DNA of 18,442 nt, taken from NCBI GenBank assembly GCA_041742255.1, contig JBGSIZ010000058.1, positions 1 to 18,442 on the forward strand, read 5' to 3'. Both the position numbers and the translations under genes were made by a program. This document shows positions 1 through 7,398 of this stretch, one piece after another. Source of the DNA: JBGSIZ01 sp041742255 (GTDB lineage: Bacteria; Pseudomonadota; Alphaproteobacteria; Rhodobacterales; Rhodobacteraceae). Below the pieces are notes generated by a model. The model did not search any database. It was not told the origin of the DNA and saw nothing but the letters and a program-made list of their open reading frames with translations. Position 1 is the first letter of the stretch; each line of letters begins with the position of its first letter.

Positions 1-1
1 G

Positions 2-715
2 ACGGCATCGCTGCGGATCACGCGGGACGATGCGGGGACAGCACTGGCGCTCGACATGGCACAACTTGACCGGGTTCTGGGGGCGTTCGAGACGGTGCAG
101 GAACGGGCGTTCGCGCTGGGGGTCACGCTCGGGCAACCCAACGCGGCGGATGTTCTGGGACAGCGCGGCGTCATGGTTCAGCGGGACATGGCGGCGGATA
201 GCGAACAGGTCATGCGGGCGCTGGTGGCGGACCTGTTGGCTGCCCTTGACCGGGTCATCGCCGATTTCAACGCAATGCGGGACGGCGAAGGGGCGGCGCT
301 CCACGCCGTGCTGATGAACCAGATCAACACAATCGCGCGGCTGACTGATGCCGCCACCACCGCCGCCTTTGCGCGCCGCACTGAAACCCGCGCCAATCTG
401 CGCACGGCCATCGCACGCGTGCTGGAGGATGCGACCATCGACGAAGGCCGGCTGACACAGGAACTGGCGCTGCTGGCCGTCAAATCCGACATCACCGAAG
501 AAACCGACCGACTGTCTGCACATGTGACCGCCGCGCGGGGGCTTCTGGCCGATCCGGGCCCGGTGGGCCGCAAGCTTGATTTCCTCACTCAGGAATTCAA
601 CCGCGAGGCCAATACATTGTGCAGCAAGGCGGGCAGCACGGCGCTGACCGCCATCGGGCTGGACCTCAAGGCGGTAATCGACCAGATGCGCGAACAAATC
701 CAGAATGTGGAATGA
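2..715 (+). CDS. yicC: YicC family endoribonuclease-like protein (5' end outside window)
   Basis: The reading frame is open from the window edge, and 237 residues are visible. YicC proteins are usually about 290 residues, so the first part of the N-terminal domain is missing. The C-terminus is the strongest evidence: FLTQEFNREANTLCSKAG, then IGLDLKAVIDQMREQIQNVE, is the typical YicC/DUF1732 ending. E. coli YicC has been described as an endoribonuclease involved in RNA turnover; that role is taken from the family, not visible here. The stop lies 4 bases before the preferred gmk start, so the two genes are probably co-transcribed, an order (yicC-gmk) common in Alphaproteobacteria. The internal ATG at 56 is not the start, because the frame continues upstream with family-like sequence. 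Confidence 0.93.
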   Translation, partial: TASLRITRDDAGTALALDMAQLDRVLGAFETVQERAFALGVTLGQPNAADVLGQRGVMVQRDMAADSEQVMRALVADLLAALDRVIADFNAMRDGEGAALHAVLMNQINTIARLTDAATTAAFARRTETRANLRTAIARVLEDATIDEGRLTQELALLAVKSDITEETDRLSAHVTAARGLLADPGPVGRKLDFLTQEFNREANTLCSKAGSTALTAIGLDLKAVIDQMREQIQNVE

Positions 716-719
716 CCCC

Positions 720-1361
720 ATGACCCAAACAGGCACCCGGCGCGGTTTGCTGATCATCCTGTCCTCGCCCTCGGGCGCGGGCAAATCCACCATGACCAAA
801 CGGCTGCGGGCGTGGGACCCGACAATCCGGTTTTCGGTGTCGGCCACCACGCGGCCCCCGCGTCCCGGCGAAGAAGACGGGCGCGAATACCATTTTCGCA
901 CCCGCCCCGATTTCGAGGCTATGGTGACATCCGGCGACATGCTCGAACACGCACAGGTGTTCGGCAACTTCTATGGCAGCCCAAAGGCCCCGGTTGTCGC
1001 CAACATGCAGTCGGGCCACGACACCTTGTTCGACATCGACTGGCAAGGCGGGCAACAGATCACGCAGGCGATGGGGGATGATGTCGTTTCGATCTTTATC
1101 CTGCCCCCGTCGATGCGGGAACTGGAACGGCGGCTGCACGACCGGGGGCAAGACAGCGACGACGTGATCGCGGGTCGCATGGCCAAAAGCCTGAATGAAA
1201 TCAGCCATTGGGCCGAATATGACTATGTTCTGGTCAACGACGATCCGGACGGGTGCGAGGATGCGTTGAAAACCATTCTCACCGCCGAACGGCTGCGGCG
1301 ACACCGGCAACCGGGGCTGACGGATTTCGTGCGCGGCCTGAACGCGGAATATGCATCATGA
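720..1361 (+). CDS. gmk: Guanylate kinase
   Basis: This enzyme phosphorylates GMP to GDP with ATP in the cytoplasm, an essential purine nucleotide step. The 213-residue product has the normal size of the family. The P-loop PSGAGKST is at residues 17-24. The GMP-binding section follows (SVSATTRPPRPGEEDGREYHF), then the conserved FGNFYGSP and DIDWQGGQQI segments and the lid-region sequence RGQDSDDVI. I chose the ATG at 720, which puts RRGLLIILSSPSG near the N-terminus as in other Gmk proteins. An ATG at 705 is in frame but would overlap yicC and add five residues with no better ribosome binding site. The stop overlaps the next start by four bases (ATGA), indicating translational coupling. Confidence 0.96.
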   Translation: MTQTGTRRGLLIILSSPSGAGKSTMTKRLRAWDPTIRFSVSATTRPPRPGEEDGREYHFRTRPDFEAMVTSGDMLEHAQVFGNFYGSPKAPVVANMQSGHDTLFDIDWQGGQQITQAMGDDVVSIFILPPSMRELERRLHDRGQDSDDVIAGRMAKSLNEISHWAEYDYVLVNDDPDGCEDALKTILTAERLRRHRQPGLTDFVRGLNAEYAS

Positions 1362-1876
1362 TCTATGCGCTGGACGGCATCGCCCCACAGATCGACGCAA
1401 CAGCATGGATCGCACCCAACGCGACGATCATCGGGCGGGTGGTTGTGGGGGCAGGGGCATCAGTTTGGTTCGGGGTCACGATCCGGGGGGACAATGACCC
1501 GATCACCATCGGGGCGGGCACTAATGTGCAGGAACACGCGGTGTTCCACACCGATCTGGGCTGCCCCCTGACCATCGGCACCGGCTGCACCATCGGGCAC
1601 AAGGCCATGCTGCATGGCTGCACCATCGGGGACAACACGTTGGTTGGCATGGGGGCCACCATCCTGAACCGGGCGGTGATCGGGCGCGATTGTCTTATCG
1701 GGGCGGGCGCACTGGTGACCGAAGACAAGGTGATCCCGGACGGCAGTCTTGTTGTCGGCAGTCCCGGACGGATCATCCGGCAACTGGACGCGGCAGCCAT
1801 CGACGGGCTGCGCCGGTCCGCCGCGCATTATCAATACAACGCCGCCCGGTTCCGGGCTGGCCTGCAGGAGATCTGA
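1358..1876 (+). CDS. Gamma-carbonic anhydrase family protein (left-handed beta-helix)
   Basis: The 172-residue product is made almost wholly of hexapeptide repeats, for example ITIGAGTNV, LTIGTGCTIG and CTIGDNTLVG, which form a left-handed beta-helix trimer. The three zinc ligands of gamma-class carbonic anhydrases can be matched to His64 (VFHTD), His81 (IGHKA) and His86 (MLHG). The spacing of the last pair is the same as His117/His122 in the archaeal Cam enzyme. This argues for a metal site, but many bacterial homologues (YrdA/PaaY type) have weak or no carbonic anhydrase activity, so catalysis is unproven. The start at 1358 overlaps the gmk stop in an ATGA. Longer upstream readings would run inside gmk and do not look like this family. 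Confidence 0.93.
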   Translation: MIYALDGIAPQIDATAWIAPNATIIGRVVVGAGASVWFGVTIRGDNDPITIGAGTNVQEHAVFHTDLGCPLTIGTGCTIGHKAMLHGCTIGDNTLVGMGATILNRAVIGRDCLIGAGALVTEDKVIPDGSLVVGSPGRIIRQLDAAAIDGLRRSAAHYQYNAARFRAGLQEI

Positions 1877-1877
1877 C

Positions 1878-3077
1878 ATGGCGATCAAACCCCCGTCGTC
1901 GCTGGTGCGCCGCACCGATTGGCCCACGTCCACATCGCGTCCCGTGGCCACGCCGCTGCAACCCTCGGTCGTGTATGCTTCGCCCGACCCGGACGCGCTC
2001 GATGCGCAATATGCCGGCGGCACCGGCTTCACCTACGCCCGCGAAGGACACCCCAACGCCGAAGTGCTAGCGGCCAAGATTGACCGGCTTGAAGGCGCAC
2101 CAGACCTGTTCACCGCCCCCGGCATCATAACCGGGTCGGGAATGTCGGCAATCGGGGCGGTGTTTCTGGGCTGTCTCAAGGCGGGCGATCATGTGTTGGG
2201 TGGCGACCAGCTCTATGGTCGCACGCTGCGGCTCATGACGCAGGATTTGCCGCGGTTCGGGATCGAAACCTCGCTCGCCGATCCAACGGATGCGGGTGCG
2301 ATGCGCGCTGCCCTGCGGCCCAACACCCGGATGATCGTGGTCGAGGTGCTGTCAAACCCCACCATGCGGCTGGCCGATATGGAAGGGATCGCACAAATAG
2401 CACGCGACGCAGGCGTGCTTTTGGTGGTGGACAACACATTTACCACACCGCGGCTCTATCAACCCTTGGCGCACGGGGCGGATATTGTCGTGCATTCGGT
2501 GACCAAACTGCTGTCGGGGCATTCCGACACCACGCTGGGCTATGTAGCGGCGCGCGATCCGGACCTGCGGGCGGCGATCATGACGGCGAATGTGACATGG
2601 GGCATGACGCCCAGCCCCTTTGACTGTTGGTTGGCGGAACGCGGGCTTTACAGCTTTGACGTGCGGCTGGACCGGGCCGAGGCGAACGCGGCCGAACTCG
2701 CGGATGCGCTGGCGGATTGCCCCGGCGTTGCGCGGGTGATTTATCCGGGGCGGTCGGACCACCCCGACCACAACCGCGCGATGGGCCTTTTGGGCGGACG
2801 GGCGGGGAACATGCTGTCGTTCGAACTGACGGGCGGGCGGGACATGGCCAACGCGGTCACACGGGCGGCGGCAGATATCGCCTTTGCGCCCACGCTGGGG
2901 GATGTGGGGACCACGCTGTCGCATCCCGCGTCGTCGTCGCACCGGGGGCTGACGCCTGCGGGCCGGGCGGCCTTGGGCATGTCCGAGGGTTTCTTTCGGG
3001 TGTCGGTCGGGATCGAGGAACCGGGGCTGGTGTCGGGCGAATTGTGCCGGGCCATCCGCGCGGCGCACGCTGGATAA
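1878..3077 (+). CDS. Cys/Met metabolism PLP-dependent enzyme (cystathionine gamma-synthase/beta-lyase type)
   Basis: This is a fold-type I pyridoxal-phosphate enzyme of 399 residues, the usual family size. Supporting motifs are YAREGHPN (residues 53-60), the cofactor-binding stretch LLVVDNTFTTP, and SVTKLLSGHSD with the Schiff-base lysine at Lys210. The C-terminal domain contains FRVSVGIEEP, also typical. Members convert O-acyl-homoserine, cystathionine or related sulfur amino acids in the cytoplasm. Sequence inspection alone does not separate cystathionine gamma-synthase, cystathionine beta-lyase and O-succinylhomoserine sulfhydrylase, so no symbol is given. The start has a good Shine-Dalgarno AGGAG at 1866-1870 and lies one base after the preceding stop, so the gene belongs to the same operon. 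It is the last gene of the run and is convergent with the next gene at a distance of nine bases. Confidence 0.9.
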   Translation: MAIKPPSSLVRRTDWPTSTSRPVATPLQPSVVYASPDPDALDAQYAGGTGFTYAREGHPNAEVLAAKIDRLEGAPDLFTAPGIITGSGMSAIGAVFLGCLKAGDHVLGGDQLYGRTLRLMTQDLPRFGIETSLADPTDAGAMRAALRPNTRMIVVEVLSNPTMRLADMEGIAQIARDAGVLLVVDNTFTTPRLYQPLAHGADIVVHSVTKLLSGHSDTTLGYVAARDPDLRAAIMTANVTWGMTPSPFDCWLAERGLYSFDVRLDRAEANAAELADALADCPGVARVIYPGRSDHPDHNRAMGLLGGRAGNMLSFELTGGRDMANAVTRAAADIAFAPTLGDVGTTLSHPASSSHRGLTPAGRAALGMSEGFFRVSVGIEEPGLVSGELCRAIRAAHAG

Positions 3078-3086
3078 ACAGGGCCG

Positions 3087-3485
3087 TCAGGCCGGGCGAG
3101 CCATCATCGCCAAGGTAAGAATCCCGAAATCCAGCGAGGGCGCAATCGCCAGCACTTCGCGCCGGATCACTTCGGGGCGGGGCACCTGTTCGGATATGGC
3201 GCGGTAACACCCGACATATCCGGCGAGGTGCAACGCCAGCGCGACGTCAAGCGCGTCAAATCCCGGACCGACCAGCGCGGAAATGACCACATCGGGGTCA
3301 ATCCGGCGCAAACGCTCGGCGGTCAGGGCGCGGTAATCCTCGAACACCAGACCCACGATCTGGGGCAACGACGTCTCGCGGGCGAACCAATCCAGCCGAT
3401 TGCCCACCAGCAACAAAAGAGGGGGCGTGTGGCGCGCGGCATTGTCGTCTGGGGGCATCTTCACCTGCACATCTTGTCGGGCCAT
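3087..3485 (-). CDS. Uncharacterised protein with a receiver-like alpha/beta pattern
   Basis: I do not recognise a named family. The 132-residue product alternates hydrophobic strands and helices: LLLLVGNRLDWF (23-34), IVGLVFEDYRAL (43-54), PDVVISALVGPGFDALDVA (64-82), then ALHLAGYVGCYRAI (84-97). This resembles a small Rossmann-like or response-regulator-receiver fold. At the place where a receiver would carry its phospho-acceptor aspartate there is ISALVGPGFD, so it would be a degenerate receiver at best. It is convergent with the PLP enzyme gene and divergent from phoR with a 126-base gap. The frame stays open far upstream, but only this part looks coding. Met10 (start at 3458) is an alternative start with AGGTG just before it; neither start has an ideal ribosome binding site. 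Confidence 0.6.
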   Translation of the reverse strand: MARQDVQVKMPPDDNAARHTPPLLLLVGNRLDWFARETSLPQIVGLVFEDYRALTAERLRRIDPDVVISALVGPGFDALDVALALHLAGYVGCYRAISEQVPRPEVIRREVLAIAPSLDFGILTLAMMARPA

Positions 3486-3611
3486 CCGGACCCGAAAGGT
3501 TAGGGTAAAAAGGGAAAACAATTCCTGTGTGACACGCTTAAGATGTATTGTGCGGGGATCACAAGTCCAGAACTTAATTGACGGCGGCGAACAGGGGCTT
3601 ACCAAGGGCGC
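3486..3611. promoter_or_regulatory. Divergent intergenic region upstream of phoR
   Basis: This 126-base gap must hold the promoters of the small minus-strand gene and of phoR. It is AT-richer than its surroundings around 3505-3550. One Pho half-site-like GTGTCAC is readable on the minus strand at 3527-3533, but no second repeat follows at 11-base spacing. A dyad TTGTG-N7-CACAA lies at 3548-3564. I cannot place a convincing -35/-10 pair. Confidence 0.35.
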
Positions 3612-4664
3612 ATGCAGGATACAGACGCCCAAATCATCATTGATACCATCCCGATTCCGGTCCTTGTGATCGGGCCGGATGAACGGATCCGCGCGGCCAA
3701 TGGTCCGGCTCTGGCACTGCTTGGGGCGGACCCAAAGGGGCGGCACTACATCACGGCGATCCGGCAACCCGCGATTCTGGACTTGATCGAAAGCGCGTTG
3801 ACCGAAGGCACACGGCAATCCGCGCCCTATCTCAGCCGGGACGGGACGCGGGACACGGTGCTGCGGGCGACGGTGTCGCCTTTGGCCTTGGGGCCAGATG
3901 GCAAAACCAACGGGCAAGGGGCCATCGTGGCGTTCGAGGATCTGTCTGCGATCGAGGAGGCAGGGCAGATGCGGCGGGATTTCGTGGCCAACGTCAGCCA
4001 TGAATTGCGCACACCCTTGACCGCCCTTTTGGGGTTCATCGAAACGCTGCGCGGGGCAGCGCGCAACGATCCGGCGGCGCGGGACCGGTTTCTGGGGATC
4101 ATGGAACAAGAGGCCGGACGGATGTCACGGCTGGTGCAGGACCTGCTGTCGCTTTCCCGGGTCGAAGCAGACGAACGGGTCCGCCCGCTCGAGGACGTGG
4201 ACCTGTGCGATGTGATCCGCACCGCAGAACGCAGCCTGACGGCACAGGCGGACAAGGCAGGGGTGCTGTTGAACCTTGATCTGCCCTTTGGCCCGGTGAT
4301 GGTGCCGGGGGACGCCAACCAGTTGCGGCAGGTGATGAACAACCTGATTGAAAACGGTATCAAATATGGGGGCAGTGGCGGGCGGCTCGATGTCGGGCTG
4401 ACGGTGCTGGACCACGACCCGGTCTTGCGGGCGCCGGGGGTGCGGATCGCGGTAACGGACCACGGGGACGGGATCGCGGACCACCATATCGCACGGCTCA
4501 CGGAACGATTCTACCGGGTGGACACGCACCGGTCGCGCGAGGTCGGGGGGACCGGTCTGGGGTTGGCGATCGTCAAACATATCATCAACCGGCACCGGGG
4601 ACGGCTGCGGATCGACAGCAAACCGGGGGCAGGGGCGACATTCACGGTCATTCTGCCGATGTGA
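3612..4664 (+). CDS. phoR: Phosphate regulon sensor histidine kinase PhoR (soluble form)
   Basis: PhoR phosphorylates or dephosphorylates PhoB according to phosphate supply, sensed through the Pst transporter and PhoU. The 350-residue protein begins with a PAS-like domain (about residues 8-115). It then has the dimerisation/phosphoacceptor helix FVANVSHELRTPLTALLGF with His130, and an HATPase domain with N-box NNLIENGIKYG (Asn248), DHGDGIADHH, F-box TERFYRVD and GGTGLGLAIVKHI. There is no hydrophobic segment long enough for a membrane helix, unlike the membrane-anchored E. coli PhoR. An in-frame TGA at 3579-3581 excludes a longer N-terminus. AAGGG at 3604-3608 is a rather close ribosome binding site. 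The gene directly precedes the pst operon, which supports the PhoR assignment over a generic kinase. Confidence 0.92.
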   Translation: MQDTDAQIIIDTIPIPVLVIGPDERIRAANGPALALLGADPKGRHYITAIRQPAILDLIESALTEGTRQSAPYLSRDGTRDTVLRATVSPLALGPDGKTNGQGAIVAFEDLSAIEEAGQMRRDFVANVSHELRTPLTALLGFIETLRGAARNDPAARDRFLGIMEQEAGRMSRLVQDLLSLSRVEADERVRPLEDVDLCDVIRTAERSLTAQADKAGVLLNLDLPFGPVMVPGDANQLRQVMNNLIENGIKYGGSGGRLDVGLTVLDHDPVLRAPGVRIAVTDHGDGIADHHIARLTERFYRVDTHRSREVGGTGLGLAIVKHIINRHRGRLRIDSKPGAGATFTVILPM

Positions 4665-4703
4665 CACAACCCTGCGGCGAACGTCGCGCGGGGCAGACGG
4701 ACG

Positions 4704-4743
4704 GTGTCACATAATTTTTACAAAAGTGTCACAAAATCATAGT
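4704..4743 (+). promoter_or_regulatory. Pho box (PhoB operator) of the pst operon
   Basis: Heptamers GTGTCAC (4704), TTTTTAC (4715), GTGTCAC (4726) and TCATAGT (4737) start exactly 11 bases apart, with A/T-only four-base spacers ATAA, AAAA and AAAA between them. This is the PhoB recognition design (CTGTCAT-type heptamer, four-base AT spacer, direct repeat). The two GTGTCAC copies are the strong half-sites. In PhoB-dependent promoters the box replaces the -35 element. A weak -10 candidate, CCTAGA at 4752-4757, follows at a fitting distance. The site lies 70 bases before the pstS start. Confidence 0.85.
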
Positions 4744-4802
4744 GCGCCAACCCTAGACCACGGGCACTGGACGGTGCGCTCGCCCCGTCCCAATGTGACT
4801 GA

Positions 4803-4807
4803 CAGGA
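4803..4807 (+). promoter_or_regulatory. Strong ribosome binding site of pstS
   Basis: AGGAG at 4803-4807 lies six bases before the pstS ATG at 4814, close to ideal, and fixes the start. Confidence 0.8.
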
Positions 4808-4813
4808 GCTGAC

Positions 4814-5836
4814 ATGTCGCTTATGAAACTGACCGCCTCGACGCTGGCGATTGCCGCCGTCTCTGCCACCGCGGCCTATGCCCGTGACAATATCCAGATC
4901 GCTGGTTCCTCCACCGTTCTGCCCTACGGCGCCATCGTTGCCGAAGCTTTCGGCGAAAACACCGACTTCCCGACCCCCGTGGTTGAGGGTGGCGGTTCGG
5001 GTGCCGGCCGCAAGATGCTGTGCGAAGGTGTGGGCGAAGCCACCATCGATATCGCCAACTCGTCCTCGCGCATCAAGCAGTCGGACATCGACGATTGCGC
5101 CGCCAACGGCGTGACCGAAATCATGGAAGTCCGCATCGGCTATGATGGCATCGTGTTTGCTTCGGCAATCGACGGCGCGTCCTTCGCCTTTACCCCCGCT
5201 GACTGGTTCAACGCGCTCTCTGCGCAGGTTCTGGTGGATGGCGCTCTCGTTGCCAACCCGCACAAGACCTGGGCCGACGTGAACCCGGAATTGCCCGCTC
5301 AGGACATCCTGGCGTTCATCCCCGGCACCAAGCACGGCACCCGTGAAGTGTTCGACATCGAAGTGATCGAAGCTGGCTGTGAAGAAACCGGTGCTGCCGC
5401 CGCTTTCGAAGCTGCCGCTGTTGAAGGTGGCTGTTTGGCCCTGCGCACCGACGGTGTGTCTGTGGACATCGACGGCGACTACACCGAAACGCTGGCCCGT
5501 CTCGAAGCAAACCCGACTTCGATCGGCGTGTTCGGTCTGTCGTTCTACGAAAACAACACCGACAAGCTGCAGGTTGCCACCATGTCCGGCATTCTGCCCT
5601 CGACCGAAAGCATCTCGACCGGTGAATACCCCGTGTCGCGTCCGCTGTATTTCTACGTCAAGAACGCGCACCTCGGCGTGATCCCCGGCCTGCAGGAATA
5701 CATCGAGTTCTTCGTCTCCGACGAAATCGCTGGCCCCGACGGCCCGCTGGCTGCTTACGGCCTCGTCTCGGATCCGGAACTGGCCGCCACTCAGGCGATG
5801 GTTGCCGCCCGCACCCCGATGGGTCCGCTGCAATAA
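4814..5836 (+). CDS. pstS: Periplasmic phosphate-binding protein PstS
   Basis: PstS captures phosphate in the periplasm and delivers it to PstCAB. The 340-residue precursor has a signal peptide with AYA-RDNIQ as likely cleavage site after residue 23. The mature protein carries the family phosphate-loop sequence IAGSSTVLPY, then GGGSGAGRKM, IDIANSSSRIKQSD and the second binding segment PGTKHGTREVFD. Four cysteines (MLCEG, DDCAAN, AGCEET, GGCLAL) could form two disulfides in the periplasm. The gene has the strongest ribosome binding site in the operon and follows the Pho box directly. Its codon use differs from its neighbours: I find no GGG glycine and no CGG arginine codon in the whole gene, while both are frequent in the adjacent genes. 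This is expected for a very highly expressed gene. Confidence 0.96.
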   Translation: MSLMKLTASTLAIAAVSATAAYARDNIQIAGSSTVLPYGAIVAEAFGENTDFPTPVVEGGGSGAGRKMLCEGVGEATIDIANSSSRIKQSDIDDCAANGVTEIMEVRIGYDGIVFASAIDGASFAFTPADWFNALSAQVLVDGALVANPHKTWADVNPELPAQDILAFIPGTKHGTREVFDIEVIEAGCEETGAAAAFEAAAVEGGCLALRTDGVSVDIDGDYTETLARLEANPTSIGVFGLSFYENNTDKLQVATMSGILPSTESISTGEYPVSRPLYFYVKNAHLGVIPGLQEYIEFFVSDEIAGPDGPLAAYGLVSDPELAATQAMVAARTPMGPLQ

Positions 5837-5848
5837 GCTGATCTGACA

Positions 5849-5878
5849 GGGCAGCGCGCTGACGTCGGCGCGCTGCCC
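5849..5878 (+). terminator. Intercistronic hairpin between pstS and pstC (attenuator or mRNA stabiliser)
   Basis: A perfect 11-bp stem (GGGCAGCGCGC at 5849-5859 with GCGCGCTGCCC at 5868-5878) encloses an eight-base loop, 12 bases after the pstS stop. No run of T follows, so it is not a classic intrinsic terminator. It more likely limits read-through partly, or protects the pstS message from 3' decay, giving more PstS than PstCAB. Confidence 0.75.
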
Positions 5879-5937
5879 ACCCCTGCCTTTCGTTTCGCTC
5901 GATCGAACACCCGTCTGCAAGGATATTGAGACCGGAC

Positions 5938-7398
5938 ATGAGCATTGCCCTGATTAGCCTGATCGTTCTCGCCATCGCCATCGCAGGTTACGTCGCAGGT
6001 CGCAAACGCGCGCTGAAAAGCGCGGACGGCGACATCCGCAACCTCCATTCACTCCCCGGATATTATGGACAGGCCGTGCTGCTGTTTGCGGCCGTGCCTG
6101 CCTTTTTGTTCATGTTCATCTGGTTGGCGGTTCAGCCCGTCTATCTGGACAATCGGGTGTCGGCCGTCATCCTCGAAACCGACATTCCCGAAGGCAGCAC
6201 GCGCGGCCTTGTGATGTCCGATGTGCGCCGGATCGCTGCGGGTCTTGAAACCGCCGTCGATCAGGGTGCCATGACCAACGCCGATCTGGAACGGATGCGC
6301 GCCGATATTTCGGACGTGCGCGGACGGTTGGCCGAGGTTGGTGTGGCGGTTGGATCCGACATCAAACAATCGGTTTTCCTCGCTGCCAAGGATTATCGCA
6401 GCATCAGCGCGACCCTGCGGATCGTGATGGCCGTCCTCGTGATCGGCATCAGCCTTGCCGGGGCAATCTACGCCTATGGCCGCACGAACAAGGATTTCCG
6501 GGCGCGCAACGTGTCCGAACAGGCGGTGCGGGCGCTCTTGATCCTCAGCTCTTTGACGGCGATCCTGACCACCGTGGGGATCATCCTGTCGTTGATTACC
6601 GAGACCTACAACTTTTTCGGCATGTATCCTGCACAGGACTTCTTTTTCAATCTGACCTGGAACCCGCAGTTCCGGGGTGGCTCTGACCTCGGTGTCCTGC
6701 CGCTCTTGTGGGGCACGCTCTATGTTTCTTTCGTCGCCTTGTTGGTGGCGGTTCCGGTCGGTTTGATGGCGGCCATTTACATGGCGGAATATGCGTCCAA
6801 ACGGGTGCGGTCGATTGTCAAACCGGCGATCGAGGTTCTGGCGGGCATTCCGACCATCGTCTACGGTCTGTTCGCGCTGATCACGGTCGGGCCGCTGTTG
6901 CGGGACTATTTTGCACAGCCGCTGGGCCTTGGGACATCGTCCTCGTCGGTGATGACGGCGGGTCTGGTCATGGGGATCATGTTGATCCCGTTCGTGTCGT
7001 CGCTGTCGGATGACGTCATCAACGCGGTGCCGCAATCCATGCGGGACGGGTCCTATGGGCTGGGCGCGACGCGGTCGGAAACCATCCGTCAGGTCATTCT
7101 GCCGGCAGCCTTGCCGGGCATCGTGGGTGCCATCCTCTTGGCCACCAGCCGGGCCATCGGGGAAACCATGATCGTGGTCATGGGGGCAGGGGCGGCGGCC
7201 AAGATAAGTGGGAACCCGTTCGAGGCGATGACAACCATCACCGTCAAGATCGTGAGCCAGTTGACCGGCGACACCGAATTCGCCTCGCCCGAAACGCTTG
7301 TGGCCTTCGCGCTCGGCTTGTCGCTCTTTGTGGTGACGCTTGGGCTGAACATCATCGCACTTGTTGTTGTGCGCAAATACCGGGAACAATACGAATGA
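5938..7398 (+). CDS. pstC: Phosphate ABC transporter permease PstC
   Basis: This is one of the two inner-membrane permeases of the high-affinity phosphate importer. The product has 486 residues, well above the roughly 320 of E. coli PstC. The extra part is N-terminal: two hydrophobic segments (about residues 2-20 and 44-66), a soluble helical stretch of roughly 90 residues, then another membrane pair before the core. The permease core begins near GVLPLLWGTLYVSFVALLVA. It contains VEVLAGIPTIVYGLF-like sequence and the EAA loop that contacts PstB, GLGATRSETIRQVILPAALP at about 374-393. I prefer the ATG at 5938 to a TTG at 5926, although the only Shine-Dalgarno-like AAGGA (5919-5923) is not well placed for either. 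The stop overlaps the pstA start by four bases. Confidence 0.93.
   Translation: MSIALISLIVLAIAIAGYVAGRKRALKSADGDIRNLHSLPGYYGQAVLLFAAVPAFLFMFIWLAVQPVYLDNRVSAVILETDIPEGSTRGLVMSDVRRIAAGLETAVDQGAMTNADLERMRADISDVRGRLAEVGVAVGSDIKQSVFLAAKDYRSISATLRIVMAVLVIGISLAGAIYAYGRTNKDFRARNVSEQAVRALLILSSLTAILTTVGIILSLITETYNFFGMYPAQDFFFNLTWNPQFRGGSDLGVLPLLWGTLYVSFVALLVAVPVGLMAAIYMAEYASKRVRSIVKPAIEVLAGIPTIVYGLFALITVGPLLRDYFAQPLGLGTSSSSVMTAGLVMGIMLIPFVSSLSDDVINAVPQSMRDGSYGLGATRSETIRQVILPAALPGIVGAILLATSRAIGETMIVVMGAGAAAKISGNPFEAMTTITVKIVSQLTGDTEFASPETLVAFALGLSLFVVTLGLNIIALVVVRKYREQYE

Noticed and set aside
3527..3533. Possible Pho box upstream of phoR
   Set aside because: Only one GTGTCAC half-site (minus strand) is present; no repeat at 11-base spacing on either side.
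4672..4694. Hairpin after phoR as terminator
   Set aside because: The stem needs two bulges and no T run follows, so termination before the Pho box is not supported.
4718..5920. Long minus-strand open frame opposite pstS
   Set aside because: It mirrors a certain gene, has no family features and no ribosome binding site; long antisense frames are common in GC-rich DNA.
5926..5937. TTG start of pstC four codons upstream
   Set aside because: AAGGA is too close to this TTG, and ATG 5938 gives a normal membrane-protein start.
6049..7389. 446-residue minus-strand open frame opposite pstC
   Set aside because: Very rich in His, Arg, Gln and Asp, typical of antisense translation of a membrane protein gene.
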